DNA of 64,000 bases from Chthoniobacter flavus (lineage in GTDB: Bacteria > Verrucomicrobiota > Verrucomicrobiia > Chthoniobacterales > Chthoniobacteraceae): the NCBI GenBank assembly GCA_945861435.1, contig CAMAUX010000002.1, positions 62,001-126,000 of the forward strand, in the 5' to 3' direction. The notes under the pieces are model-generated. The model did not search any database, was not told where the DNA came from, and saw nothing but the letters and a program-made list of their open reading frames with translations. A program made the position numbers and the translations under genes. Numbering within the stretch: position 1 is the first letter of the stretch; every line of letters begins with the position of its first letter. This document shows, piece after piece, positions 31,173 to 39,672 of this stretch.

Positions 31173-32801
31173 ATGCATACCGGCCTGATCATCGACGCAC
31201 TCATCATCCTGGGCTACTTTGCGGCCGTCGTTTCCATCGGTCTTTACAAGGGGCGAGGCAGCAACACCATGGAGGGGTTTGCGGTGGGCGATCGCAACAT
31301 CCCATGGTGGGCGGTGCTCGCCTCCATCCTCGCGGCGGAGATCAGCGCGGCCACGTTCCTCGGGGCGCCGGGCGAGGGGTATGCGCTGCGAAACTTCACC
31401 TATGCGCAGCTCGCCATCGGAACGATCCTCGCCCGCATCGTCATCGCGTACGTCTTCATCCTTCCTTACTACCGGTACAGGGTGGTCTCCATTTATGAGT
31501 TCCTGCTGATCCGTTTCGGGCGTAGGACTCGGGACGCGGCGTCTGCGGTTTTCCTTGTGACGCGTGCCCTTGCGAGCGGAACGCGGCTGTACGTGGCGGC
31601 GGTGGTGCTTGTCCTTGGTTATGAGCATTTCAGCGGAGCGCATCTGGAGCCTCTCCAGGAGGTGGCCGTCTACGTGGTGGCGCTGGTGCTTCTCACCGCG
31701 GTGACGGCGGTTTACACGGCTCTCGGCGGTATTAAGGCGGTGGTGTGGACTGACTTCATCCAGGCGACAATCATGTTCGGCGCCCTTGGTTATGCGATCT
31801 GGGCGCTGCTGGGGCGGGTGGAGGGGGGATGGGCCGGGGCCCTCAGCGTGCTTAAGGGACCGACGGACCTCGTCTTTCTGGACACCGGCATCCAGAGCGG
31901 GCTGGGGTTATGGGGGAATGTGAAGGGGATTCTGGAAAGTGAGTACACCATCTTTGCCGCGGTTCTGGGTTCCACCTTCCTGACCATGGCCACGCATGGG
32001 ACGGATCAGGACATGGTCCAGCGGATGCTGACGGCAAAGGATCATCACCGCAGTCGTCTTGCGTTGATTCTGTCTGGCTTGGCGGACCTGCCGCTGGTGC
32101 TCTGCTTTCTGCTCGTGGGCATCCTGCTCTGGGTGTTCTACCAGAAGCCCGGGATGCAGCATCCGTTCGCCCACTTTATTTTGGAGGAGATGCCGACGGG
32201 AGCGCGTGGGCTTCTTGTGGCGGGCATCTTCGCCACAGCCATGGGCTCGTTGAGTACTGCGCTCAATGCGTTGGCGACCAGTTTTACCGAGGACTGGTAC
32301 GTCCCACGGATCAGCCCGGGGGCGACATCTCAGCAGGTGGTGCGTGCGGCGCGGATCAGCACGGTGGTTTTCTCCGTGCTGCTGGTGCTCATTGGATCAG
32401 CGACGGCCTATGCGGTGATCGTGCTGAAGTCGCGCGTCATTCCGATCGTGTTGGGAATTTTCGGCTACACGTATGGCTCGCTGCTGGGCGTGTTTCTGGT
32501 TGGAATGCTCACGCGGACGCGCGGCAGCAATCGGGGGAATCTGGTGGCGATGGCCTGTGGATTTGTCTTCGTGGCGGTGCTCAGTGGGCTTCACAACGAC
32601 CTGTGGACGCTGATCCATCCGGCGGCGGCGGTTGGCGCATCCGTGAGTCCGCTTTGGAAGCCAGACTGGCTGCCGACCGTGGAATTCCCATGGAGAATCA
32701 TGTTTGGAACGCTTCTGACGTTCGCCGTCGCCGTTGCTTTTCGGACCCCGCAAGAGCAGGTGGAGAAGGCCCGCAACCACGTCCATCCGGATTCTCCATG
32801 A
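31173..32801 (+). CDS. Sodium/solute symporter (SSS family)
   Basis: 542 residues with about 13-14 membrane helices. Family markers: an opening helix, SNTMEGFAVGDRNIPWWAV in the first loop, and SAATFLGAPGEGYALRNFTY in the second helix region. Next come RLYVAAVVLVLGYEHFSG and the SSS signature region AVVWTDFIQATIMFG. These carriers import sugars, amino acids, choline/betaine or other solutes with Na+. The substrate cannot be assigned from sequence. An upstream gap of 73 bp separates it from the argA-like gene, and a terminator-like hairpin follows (32834-32853). Confidence 0.92.
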   Translation: MHTGLIIDALIILGYFAAVVSIGLYKGRGSNTMEGFAVGDRNIPWWAVLASILAAEISAATFLGAPGEGYALRNFTYAQLAIGTILARIVIAYVFILPYYRYRVVSIYEFLLIRFGRRTRDAASAVFLVTRALASGTRLYVAAVVLVLGYEHFSGAHLEPLQEVAVYVVALVLLTAVTAVYTALGGIKAVVWTDFIQATIMFGALGYAIWALLGRVEGGWAGALSVLKGPTDLVFLDTGIQSGLGLWGNVKGILESEYTIFAAVLGSTFLTMATHGTDQDMVQRMLTAKDHHRSRLALILSGLADLPLVLCFLLVGILLWVFYQKPGMQHPFAHFILEEMPTGARGLLVAGIFATAMGSLSTALNALATSFTEDWYVPRISPGATSQQVVRAARISTVVFSVLLVLIGSATAYAVIVLKSRVIPIVLGIFGYTYGSLLGVFLVGMLTRTRGSNRGNLVAMACGFVFVAVLSGLHNDLWTLIHPAAAVGASVSPLWKPDWLPTVEFPWRIMFGTLLTFAVAVAFRTPQEQVEKARNHVHPDSP

Positions 32802-32833
32802 CGTCGTCATGGTCAACCCGAAATGTCGTGATT

Positions 32834-32853
32834 CCCTGAAATAAAGTTCAGGG
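32834..32853 (+). terminator. Hairpin after the symporter gene
   Basis: CCCTGAA (32834-32840), loop ATAAAG, TTCAGGG (32847-32853), 33 bp beyond the stop. The stem is 7 bp, but no long T-run follows, so termination is likely only partial. Confidence 0.4.
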
Positions 32854-32932
32854 TCTTACCCTAAATTCTCTTGGCCTGCTGAGGGGCCGAAATTAGTCTC
32901 ACGCCCTCCCCGGCGAGGCTGTCTGGCTGGGT

Positions 32933-32952
32933 TGTGAATAAGTTGTGAATAA
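32933..32952 (-). promoter_or_regulatory. Two tandem DnaA boxes
   Basis: TGTGAATAA at 32933-32941 and 32944-32952 are both the reverse complement of TTATTCACA, one mismatch from the consensus TTATCCACA, and lie 11 bp apart in the same orientation. Confidence 0.7.
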
Positions 32953-33204
32953 GGGAATAAAATTTCAAATGTCCGCCCGCGATGCCGACTCTCCGGTATG
33001 GTGTGGTGCTCTCTGATTGCGGTGATTTCTCCCATGTCTTTGTCGTTGATTCTTCCGTCCTCTTTCCTCCTCGAATCGCCTGCAGTACTAGGCTGTGCAC
33101 CTGTGTATATACATTCAGGTCCTTGGCCTTGGAGGGCGGATGAGTTGTCGGCGTGCGCTGGGGCGTGTCGGGATCGCTTGGTTGGTGGAAACCCGGGGGT
33201 GCGC

Positions 33205-33213
33205 TGTGGATAA
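33205..33213 (-). promoter_or_regulatory. Consensus DnaA box overlapping the dnaA start codon
   Basis: TGTGGATAA is the perfect reverse complement of TTATCCACA. The GTG start of dnaA is bases 2-4 of this box, so DnaA binding would block translation initiation or early transcription elongation, in line with autoregulation. Confidence 0.75.
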
Positions 33214-34576
33214 CGGGCCCGAATTGCGCAGTTTGGAGGCCGTTTGGACCGAGATTTCCGGGCGGTTGCGTAGCGAAGTGAGCGTAGACACTTTCGAGCG
33301 CTGGTTTAGGGAGGCCGATTTGGTGGCCTTGGACGAGGTGCAGATGACGCTCCAAGTGCCGAACCATATTTATCAACTCTGGATCGAGAGCAATTACCTC
33401 TCGCTATTACGATCGGCGACAATGTTGGTGTGTGGATCCCCTCGTGAAGTGCATTTTGCCTTTAGTGCCCCTGATCAGGAGCCTGCGCCTCTGCCGACTC
33501 CGGCGCTCAAGCCCGCGGAGCGGGCGTCTGCGGTCACGGAAGTCGAGGCAGGGCCCTCAGGTTTGAATCCGCGCAACACTTTTGACCTGTTCGTTGTGGG
33601 GGCTAACAACCAGTACGCCCACGCGGCCTGTTCAGCGGTCGCGAACGCGCCTGGAAAGACCTACAATCCGCTTTTCGTTTACGGGGGAGTGGGTTTGGGC
33701 AAAACGCACCTCATGCAGGCGATCGGCCATCAGGTCGGGAAGCAGAAAAAGGGGAGCAAGGTTTTCTATGTCAGTAGCGAGCGGTTCACCAACGAGTTCA
33801 TCGACGCGATCCAGAACAGTACGCTGGTGAAGTTTCGGAAGCGGTATCGTCAGGCCGACGTCCTGCTGATTGACGATATTCAGTTTCTCGCCGGCAAGGA
33901 GCGTTCGCAGGAGGAGTTTTTCCATACCTTCAATGCTCTCTTCGACGGTCATAAGCAGATCGTCCTGTCCAGCGACAGGCCGCCATCGGAGATCGCCAAC
34001 CTCGAGCAGCGTCTGGTGTCCCGCTTTGAATGGGGTCTCACCGCAGAACTGCAACCGCCGGACGTGGAGACCCGTCTGGCGATTCTTCGGAAAAAAGCCC
34101 AGAGCCTTGGTGTGCAACTGGAACCGGCGGTGTTGGAGTTTCTGGCTGACCGTATTCGCAGCAATGTGAGGCGACTGGAAGGTGCGCTGATGCGTGTGGC
34201 CTCCTTCGCCTCTCTTTCCGGGCATGCTCCGACGAGCGACAAGATCGAGCAATTGCTCAAGGACATCCTGCAGGAGGAGGCGCGCCGGGCGGTATCCATC
34301 GAAGAGATTCAGCGTCGTGTAGCGGACCATTTTGACGTGCGTCTAGCGGATATGACCAGCAAGCGGCGTCCGCAAAACATCGCTTTTCCTCGTCAGATCG
34401 CCATGTACCTGGCCCGGGAGCTCACTCGTTCGTCACTGATGGAAATTGGGGAGGCTTTCGGTGGGCGCGACCACGGCACCGTTTTGCATGCACACCGGCA
34501 GATCAAGGGCAAGATGCACAGTGAGGAGAAGATCCGGCAGGTGGTGTCTTATCTGGACTCGCAACTGCAACGTTAG
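33206..34576 (+). CDS. dnaA: Chromosomal replication initiator DnaA
   Basis: The GTG start at 33206 is chosen because it places the first conserved helix (AVWTEISGRLRSEVSVDTFERW) at residue 12, as in the family; it gives 456 residues. Upstream in-frame ATGs would add an unconserved extension. Domain III has Walker A GGVGLGKT, Walker B DVLLIDDIQF, and sensor motifs. Domain IV ends in GGRDHGTVLHA, the DnaA signature that reads the DnaA box. DnaA opens the origin and recruits helicase. The next gene is dnaN, 114 bp downstream, giving the classic dnaA-dnaN pair; there is no recF or gyrB after it. Confidence 0.97.
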   Translation: MDNGPELRSLEAVWTEISGRLRSEVSVDTFERWFREADLVALDEVQMTLQVPNHIYQLWIESNYLSLLRSATMLVCGSPREVHFAFSAPDQEPAPLPTPALKPAERASAVTEVEAGPSGLNPRNTFDLFVVGANNQYAHAACSAVANAPGKTYNPLFVYGGVGLGKTHLMQAIGHQVGKQKKGSKVFYVSSERFTNEFIDAIQNSTLVKFRKRYRQADVLLIDDIQFLAGKERSQEEFFHTFNALFDGHKQIVLSSDRPPSEIANLEQRLVSRFEWGLTAELQPPDVETRLAILRKKAQSLGVQLEPAVLEFLADRIRSNVRRLEGALMRVASFASLSGHAPTSDKIEQLLKDILQEEARRAVSIEEIQRRVADHFDVRLADMTSKRRPQNIAFPRQIAMYLARELTRSSLMEIGEAFGGRDHGTVLHAHRQIKGKMHSEEKIRQVVSYLDSQLQR

Positions 34577-34592
34577 TGGTGAATCGGTGCCG

Positions 34593-34604
34593 ATTGGCGC
34601 CAAT
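34593..34604. promoter_or_regulatory. 12-bp palindrome in the dnaA-dnaN spacer
   Basis: ATTGGCGCCAAT is a perfect palindrome 88 bp before dnaN. It may be an operator; nothing else supports this. Confidence 0.25.
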
Positions 34605-34690
34605 TCTCTGCGGAGTGAGAGGAAAAGAAGATTGCCACCTTGAGGGGGGGATGGCATCAGATAGCGGTTTTATAGAATCTTGGTCTCCGT

Positions 34691-35785
34691 ATGAAATTCA
34701 GCGTCAGCAAAGAGAAACTTCTTGAGGGGTTGCAGACGGTTCAGAATGTGGTCAGCACCCGCACCACTCTGCCGATCCTTTCCAACGTCCTGCTCCAAGC
34801 GAGCGAGGGCAAACTCCGGTTGACGACCACGGACCTCGATGTTGGGGTTTCCGGAGAGTTCGATGTGCAAGTGGAGAAGGAGGGGGCTACGACCCTTCCT
34901 GCCCGGCGCCTTGCGACAATCGTGCGCGAGTTGCCTTCGAGCGAGGTGCAAGTCGAGATCGACTCCAAGAACGTCGCGTCGATCCGCTGCGGCCAGAGCT
35001 TCTTCAAGATCCTTGGGCTTCCCGAGGAGGAGTTTCCCCCGTTGCCCAAGTTTCAAAACGCGAAGGAATTTAAGATCAGCCAGAAGCAATTGCGTGATGC
35101 GCTGAAAAAGACCTCCTACGCGATTTCCACCGACGAGTCGCGTTACGTGCTCAACGGCATTCTGTTTTCCTTCAAGGAAAACAAGCTCACCATGGTGGCG
35201 ACTGACGGGCGCCGCCTTGCGCTGGTCGATATTGAACTCGAGTTTCCCCGCAGCCAAGAGGTCGAAGTCGTCGTTCCCGCCAAGTGCGTGACCGAGCTTC
35301 AGCGGTTGTTGGGCGAGGACGGGGAGTTGTTGATGACCGTGGGCGACAATCAAGTGGCCTTTGACATCGACCACACCCTGCTCGTGTCGAAGTTGATTGA
35401 AGGGAATTATCCCAACTATCGCCAGGTGATTCCGGGTGAGCCGAAGGAGCGGGTAACGCTTGAGCGCGAACTGTTTCTCACCGCGGTACACCGGGTCTCC
35501 TTGCTGGCCAGTGAGAAGTCCAATTCGGTGAAGTTGGTGTTTACCAAGAACAACATCGAGATCGCCGCCAATACCCCCGACATCGGCGAGGCTCGCGAAT
35601 CGATGACCGTGAGTTACAAGGGCAAGGACCTTTCCATCGCTTTCAATCCCGACTTTCTGCTGGCTCCGCTGCGCAATCTCGGGACGGACGAAGTTTTCCT
35701 CGATCTCATCGACGAGATGAGTCCGGGCGTCATCAAGATCCAGAGTCCCTTCCTCTACGTGCTGATGCCGATGCGGATAAGCTAG
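34691..35785 (+). CDS. dnaN: DNA polymerase III sliding clamp (beta subunit)
   Basis: 364 residues, the usual length. Three clamp domains of about 120 residues are visible: domain 1 from MKFSVSKEKLLEGLQTVQNVV, domain 2 from about 130 (SYAISTDESRYVLNGI), and domain 3 from about 250. The C-terminal SPFLYVLMPMRIS forms part of the groove that binds polymerase and repair factors. Two clamps dimerise into the ring that tethers the replicase. It lies 114 bp after dnaA and is followed by a 12-bp palindrome (GGGAAATTTCCC, 35791-35802) and tRNA-Leu. Confidence 0.97.
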   Translation: MKFSVSKEKLLEGLQTVQNVVSTRTTLPILSNVLLQASEGKLRLTTTDLDVGVSGEFDVQVEKEGATTLPARRLATIVRELPSSEVQVEIDSKNVASIRCGQSFFKILGLPEEEFPPLPKFQNAKEFKISQKQLRDALKKTSYAISTDESRYVLNGILFSFKENKLTMVATDGRRLALVDIELEFPRSQEVEVVVPAKCVTELQRLLGEDGELLMTVGDNQVAFDIDHTLLVSKLIEGNYPNYRQVIPGEPKERVTLERELFLTAVHRVSLLASEKSNSVKLVFTKNNIEIAANTPDIGEARESMTVSYKGKDLSIAFNPDFLLAPLRNLGTDEVFLDLIDEMSPGVIKIQSPFLYVLMPMRIS

Positions 35786-35867
35786 GTGCGGGGAAATTTC
35801 CCTTTGCATTCTCGGATGGGCTCTGAGACATATGCGACTCCTCTGGCGCAGGCCGGATTCTTTACAT

Positions 35868-35951
35868 GCTCGTGTGGCGGAATGGCAGACGCGTACGGCT
35901 CAGGACCGTATGGGGAAACCCGTGGAGGTTCGAGTCCTCTCGCGAGCACCA
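35868..35951 (+). tRNA. tRNA-Leu (CAG)
   Basis: 84 nt including an encoded CCA. The acceptor GCTCGTG (35868-35874) pairs with CGCGAGC (35941-35947), followed by A and CCA. The anticodon stem TACGG/CCGTA holds loop CTCAGGA, so the anticodon is CAG. A long variable arm is present, as expected of a class II tRNA, and the T arm has GGTTCGAGTCC. It lies between dnaN and the menG/ubiE gene. I saw no direct repeat of its 3' end that would mark an integration site. Confidence 0.97.
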
Positions 35952-36001
35952 CTTAGAACTGAGGGGATTGGTTAACCCAGTGGGCAGGATGGGGGTGTGT
36001 G

Positions 36002-36748
36002 ATGGGCCGTGATGAAAAGGTGACAAAGGCAACCGGGTCGGAGTTGCCTCCAGCTAGGACGGCTGCCAACCGGGAAACCCCGGGTTCCGTGCAGGCGATG
36101 TTCGCGTCCATCGCCGGACGCTATGACCTCGCCAACCACCTGCTCAGCGGGGGCATGGATTTCTTCTGGAGGCGCCGCGCATCACGGTTGGTGAAGTCAT
36201 GGGCGCCCGCCCGCATCCTTGATCTGGCGACTGGCAGCGGTGATCTTGCGCTCACGCTCTCCATGGGATGTCCGGATGCAGATATGGTTGCCGCGGATTT
36301 CTGCCTGCCGATGCTGGCGCAGGCGAGTCGCAAAGGGCTTGGAAATCTTGTGGCGGCCGATGGCATGGCCCTGCCTTTCCTCGACCAGAGCTTTGATGCG
36401 GTGACCATTGGCTTCGGCCTGCGGAACATGGCTTCCTGGCGGGGTGCGCTTGGGGAGGCTTTCCGTGTTCTGCGCCCGGGTGGGCATGTGGTGGTCCTCG
36501 ATTTTGCCATGCCGCAGGGCAACCCGTGGCGTTGGGTTTACCGGCAGTATCTGCACCGGGTTCTGCCGCGCATTGCTGCATGCGTGACGGGTCAAAAGTC
36601 TGCCTACGACTACCTGGGGGAATCGATCGAGAAGTTTCCTGCCGGGCCGCAGATGAAGGCGCTGCTCGGGGATGTGGGATTTGTGGAAGCCGACTGGGAG
36701 CCGTTGAGTGGGGGGATTGTGGGGCTTTACTCCGGGATGCGCGCTTGA
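36002..36748 (+). CDS. menG: Demethylmenaquinone/ubiquinone methyltransferase (UbiE/MenG)
   Basis: The ATG at 36002 gives 248 residues (a GTG one codon upstream also works). Family motifs: MFASIAGRYDLANHLLSGGMDFFWRR (the usual F..IA..YD..N.l.S.g.d..WR), the SAM loop LDLATGSGDLAL, FGLRNM, and RVLRPGGHVVVLDF. The protein transfers a methyl group from SAM to demethylmenaquinone. The menaquinone rather than ubiquinone role follows from the phylum, not from the sequence. It is 50 bp downstream of the tRNA and appears monocistronic. Confidence 0.92.
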   Translation: MGRDEKVTKATGSELPPARTAANRETPGSVQAMFASIAGRYDLANHLLSGGMDFFWRRRASRLVKSWAPARILDLATGSGDLALTLSMGCPDADMVAADFCLPMLAQASRKGLGNLVAADGMALPFLDQSFDAVTIGFGLRNMASWRGALGEAFRVLRPGGHVVVLDFAMPQGNPWRWVYRQYLHRVLPRIAACVTGQKSAYDYLGESIEKFPAGPQMKALLGDVGFVEADWEPLSGGIVGLYSGMRA

Positions 36749-36849
36749 AGGGGTGGTGGGTGGACTGATGCCGTGGCCGGGGAGTGGCCTTTTTGACTGT
36801 TGAAGACGGGCGGGATACAACATCGGCCGTAGTGAACAAAGTAATACAT

Positions 36850-37260
36850 ATGAAAATAACTCGTCTCATCCTCCTCGCCGCCACCGCCGCCCTCAGCCAG
36901 GCCGGCGCCGCCGATCGTGCTGCGGCGCCTTCGCAAGAAGCGTCCTCGGCAGCGGCTCCAGCAGCGGCTCCAGCAGCGGCCAAGGTGCCGTATCATGGGA
37001 CCGTGTCCTCCATCGATCCCGCTGCGCGCACCTTCCGCCTCAAGGGGCGTGAAAAGGAGCGCGTCTTTGCGCTGACTCCCGCCACCAAGATCATGCGTGA
37101 CGGCGTGGCGGTGGAACTCAGTGCGATGGCGCTCGGAGAGGAAGTGCGCGGACAGGCAGTGCGCAACAGCGAACGTTGGGATGCGGTGAGCATCCTGCTG
37201 GGGGCGAAAGCGCCGCCGGTGAAGGCGCAGAAGGCGGCGGGCGAGCCCGCGCGGGAGTAA
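36850..37260 (+). CDS. Small secreted protein, DUF5666-like
   Basis: The ATG at 36850 (MKITRLILLAATAALSQAGA) gives 136 residues with a signal peptide and an Ala-rich linker up to about residue 48. A compact beta domain follows (YHGTVSSIDPAARTFRLKGR, then TPATKIMRDGVAVELS). The GTVSSIDPAARTFxL motif is typical of DUF5666-like OB-fold domains. The function is unknown. The frame extends upstream to 36784 without a signal peptide, so the shorter start is chosen. A strong terminator follows at 37286-37329. Confidence 0.7.
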   Translation: MKITRLILLAATAALSQAGAADRAAAPSQEASSAAAPAAAPAAAKVPYHGTVSSIDPAARTFRLKGREKERVFALTPATKIMRDGVAVELSAMALGEEVRGQAVRNSERWDAVSILLGAKAPPVKAQKAAGEPARE

Positions 37261-37285
37261 AGTTTCCCCGGCGGTTTGAGAGCAG

Positions 37286-37329
37286 GCAGCGGCGTGCGGA
37301 GGATGGCCTCCGGCGCCGCTGCGTTTTTT
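37286..37329 (+). terminator. Rho-independent terminator
   Basis: GCAGCGGCG (37286-37294) pairs with CGCCGCTGC (37314-37322), with an inner GGAGG/CCTCC stem and an ATGG tetraloop, followed by G and six T. It ends the DUF5666-like gene and shows that the next gene must start after 37330. Confidence 0.93.
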
Positions 37330-37374
37330 CCTGAAGTCAACGGCAACCTTGACGCCTCTCTGCTCCGGCGTTAT

Positions 37375-37992
37375 GTGGGCCGCAAGTTGAAACTGCGACT
37401 TTGCATGTTGTTGTTGGTTCTCGGTGCCTCGCTGCTTGGCGGGGGCTGTGCACTCAAGGATCCGCGTCTTGACCCTTCGGTGGTTTACGTGGGGGAACGA
37501 CCCGCCGCGAAGGAGGCGACGCGGGCTAATTTTGACGACGTGTCCTACTGGGACGACGCGGGCATTTCTGGCTCTGCTTCCATCCGAATCAGTCTCTCGG
37601 AGCAGAGGGCGTACTTCTACAAGGGGGGCGAACTGGTTGCCGTCTCAGCCCTTTCCAGCGGGCGCGAGGGTTTCGGCTCTCCAACGGGTAGCTTCAAGGT
37701 TTTGGAGAAGAGCCGCGACCACAAGTCGTCCCTGTACGGGGATTATGTCGATGCCAGCGGGAATGTGATCCGTAAGGATGTCGATGTCTCGAAGGATCCG
37801 AAACCGTCGGGCGCGAAGTTTGACGGTGCGAAGATGCCGTTCTTCATGCGGGTGAGTGGCGGGGTGGGATTGCATGAGGGATTCCTACCCGGTTATCCGG
37901 CCTCGCATGGCTGCATTCGGATGCCGGGGTTCATGGCGCAGAAATTTTTCGACAACGTGAGCGTTGGCACCCCGGTAGTCATCGCGCCTTGA
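37375..37992 (+). CDS. L,D-transpeptidase (YkuD) lipoprotein
   Basis: The upstream frame is excluded by the terminator, so the GTG at 37375 (205 residues) is chosen; TTG at 37387 and ATG at 37405 are alternatives. A lipobox LLGGGC makes it a likely lipoprotein. The YkuD domain carries the catalytic block HEGFLPGYPASHGCIRMP (His, Ser-His-Gly-Cys-Ile-Arg), with the Cys as nucleophile. These enzymes make 3-3 peptidoglycan cross-links or attach lipoproteins and resist most beta-lactams. It is 3 bp from the rhodanese gene and 1.5 kb from a class C serine hydrolase and BlaI/M56 pair. Confidence 0.92.
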   Translation: MGRKLKLRLCMLLLVLGASLLGGGCALKDPRLDPSVVYVGERPAAKEATRANFDDVSYWDDAGISGSASIRISLSEQRAYFYKGGELVAVSALSSGREGFGSPTGSFKVLEKSRDHKSSLYGDYVDASGNVIRKDVDVSKDPKPSGAKFDGAKMPFFMRVSGGVGLHEGFLPGYPASHGCIRMPGFMAQKFFDNVSVGTPVVIAP

Positions 37993-37994
37993 GC

Positions 37995-38327
37995 ATGGAC
38001 GCGGTGCAGCAAATCTCAGCGCAGGATGCTCGGAAGTTGCTTTCCGGGCCGCTACCTCCGCGGCTCATCGATGTGCGCGAGCAGCGGGAGTGGGCGCTGG
38101 CCCGCGTGGAGGGAGCCGAACTTCTTCCGCTCTCGCAGTGGCCTGGGATTGTGGGTGAGTCACTCAAGGATCCGGAGGAGGCTCTGGTGTTGATCTGTCA
38201 CCACGGTGTGCGCTCGGCGTCGGCGGCGTCCCATCTCATCACGCTTGGGTTCAAGAGGGTGTTCAATCTGCGCGGTGGGATCGATGCGTGGACGCGCGAG
38301 GTCGATCCCAGCGTGCCGCTTTACTGA
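37995..38327 (+). CDS. Rhodanese-like sulfurtransferase
   Basis: 110 residues from ATG 37995 (a TTG two codons earlier is also in frame). A single rhodanese domain: PPRLIDVREQREWALARVEGA, the active loop LICHHGVRS with the catalytic Cys, and FNLRGGIDAW near the end. Rhodaneses transfer sulfane sulfur to cyanide or protein acceptors. It begins 3 bp after the L,D-transpeptidase. Its stop codon overlaps the stop of the convergent serine hydrolase by 7 bp, so there is no terminator between them. Confidence 0.9.
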   Translation: MDAVQQISAQDARKLLSGPLPPRLIDVREQREWALARVEGAELLPLSQWPGIVGESLKDPEEALVLICHHGVRSASAASHLITLGFKRVFNLRGGIDAWTREVDPSVPLY

Positions 38328-39475
38328 GCGGGTGCTGCCCTCCCGGCGGGCGCTATTGTCAGATGCTGGCGGATAAGAAGCGAGAGGGCTTGGTCACAGG
38401 CGCTTTCTGCGGCTGGGCCCGCGATGTTGGTGGCGGCGACGGCGGCGAAGCCGCGTTCGGGAGCGACCCACATTACGGCGAAGAACATCGTGTTGGAGCC
38501 AGCGTGTGTCAGCGCCCGCCCCCCCGCCCACTGGCGTTGGGTCACGCGCCAGCCGAGCGCGTAATCCCCGGCGGAAGGAGTGTGCAGTTTCTGGAGGGTC
38601 TTTTCCGGAAGGAATCCGGCAGCGCCCTCGCGCGCATGGAAGCCTGCGTACCGTGCGAAGTCTCCGATGGAGAGGTGGACAGCCCCTGCGGGAGCGATTG
38701 CGGGCGGGTTGTCGGCTTGCGGGCCTGGAGGGACAGGGTGCGGCGTCCCGCGGATCCACCTGTGGCCGAGGGGTTGCCGTGGGCGCTCTGGGCTGCATGG
38801 TGGGCCGAAGCCGGCCGAAGAAAGGCCCAGGGGTTGGAAGAGGCGGGTGCTAAGGAGATCCTCCCACGGCTGTCCGGCTGCTTTTTCGAGCATGGACCCA
38901 GCGATGGCGTAGCCTTGGTTGGAGTAGGTGAATGTTCGCTGCGGCGTGTCAGGCGGATCGTGGAGCAGGCCGGCGACAAACGCGGTTCGCTGTCGTGTGT
39001 GGGTTCCTGACTGCCGCCATGCCTCCTGCCACAGGGTGGGTGGGGGAACCGCAGGCGCTCCGGCACGGTGGCTCAGCAGGTCGATGAGCGTGGCCTGACG
39101 CCAGTGCTCGTGCATGGGAATCTCAGAGAGGACATCGCCCACGGTGCTCTCCCAGTGAATCTCCCCTTTATCCACCATCATCGCCGCGAGGGTGGATGTC
39201 ATCGATTTGGTGCAGGATCCCACGTGCCAGAGGTCGTCCACCGTAACTGCGTCGGTGCCGTCGGAGGATCGGACGCCGGAGGCGCCCTGTGCGATGAGTT
39301 CCCCTCCGATGACCGCCGCTGCAGCGAGGGCTGGCACGCCACAATCCGCACGGATGGTTTCAAGTGCGGGTGCGATGTCTGCGGGGGCGGCGGGAGCACT
39401 GAGTGGCAGTGCGGTGCACGCGACTGTGAGGATGCCGCGCAAGACGGCTCCGGGCTTTGCGAGGGGGCGGTGCAT
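38321..39475 (-). CDS. Class C beta-lactamase-like serine hydrolase, secreted
   Basis: 384 residues with a signal peptide (about 1-30). Motifs: SCTK (Ser87-Lys90) as SxxK, YSNQGY as YxN, and HAG (THAGSN) in place of KTG. This is the class C/DD-peptidase/esterase group (PF00144). The HAG motif is common in esterases and peptidases of the group, so beta-lactam hydrolysis is not assured. It lies divergent to the BlaI gene (259-bp spacer), like a bla operon, and its stop overlaps the rhodanese stop. The spacer carries a palindromic operator next to the blaI promoter. Confidence 0.88.
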   Translation of the reverse strand: MHRPLAKPGAVLRGILTVACTALPLSAPAAPADIAPALETIRADCGVPALAAAAVIGGELIAQGASGVRSSDGTDAVTVDDLWHVGSCTKSMTSTLAAMMVDKGEIHWESTVGDVLSEIPMHEHWRQATLIDLLSHRAGAPAVPPPTLWQEAWRQSGTHTRQRTAFVAGLLHDPPDTPQRTFTYSNQGYAIAGSMLEKAAGQPWEDLLSTRLFQPLGLSSAGFGPPCSPERPRQPLGHRWIRGTPHPVPPGPQADNPPAIAPAGAVHLSIGDFARYAGFHAREGAAGFLPEKTLQKLHTPSAGDYALGWRVTQRQWAGGRALTHAGSNTMFFAVMWVAPERGFAAVAATNIAGPAAESACDQALSLLIRQHLTIAPAGRAAPAQ

Positions 39476-39672
39476 CGAAGGACATTATGGATGGAGGAAT
39501 CGTGCAGGCAAGGGGCCCGCAGGTTGGGCGCTTGCGGCATTGCTGCGATGGCCGGGCAGGAGGCGCGCCGGTTCCTGTGAATGAGCACGCCAGAGTGATG
39601 GGCTGTTGGAGGGCCGCGGTTTGGATGCTGCGTTTTCGCAGTGACCCGTCCGGGGGTGGGACGGCGTCCTGA

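Larger units (their letters stand above)
32802..33205. other. Candidate oriC/dnaA promoter region
   Basis: The 404-bp spacer contains two adjacent DnaA-box-like elements with an AT-rich segment (gaataaaatttcaaat at 32955-32970) beside them, and a third at the dnaA start. This fits an oriC or an autoregulated dnaA promoter. Two boxes and one short AT-rich tract are few for a full origin. Confidence 0.45.

Noticed and set aside
29711-31207. Long open frame on - opposite the argA-like gene (498 codons)
   Set aside because: It is antisense to a gene with clear family motifs; it is rich in Arg, Pro and His like other reverse-strand artefacts in this GC-rich sequence.
35868-35951. tRNA-Leu as an integration site for a mobile element
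   Set aside because: No integrase, no direct repeat of the tRNA 3' end, and the genes on both sides are housekeeping genes.
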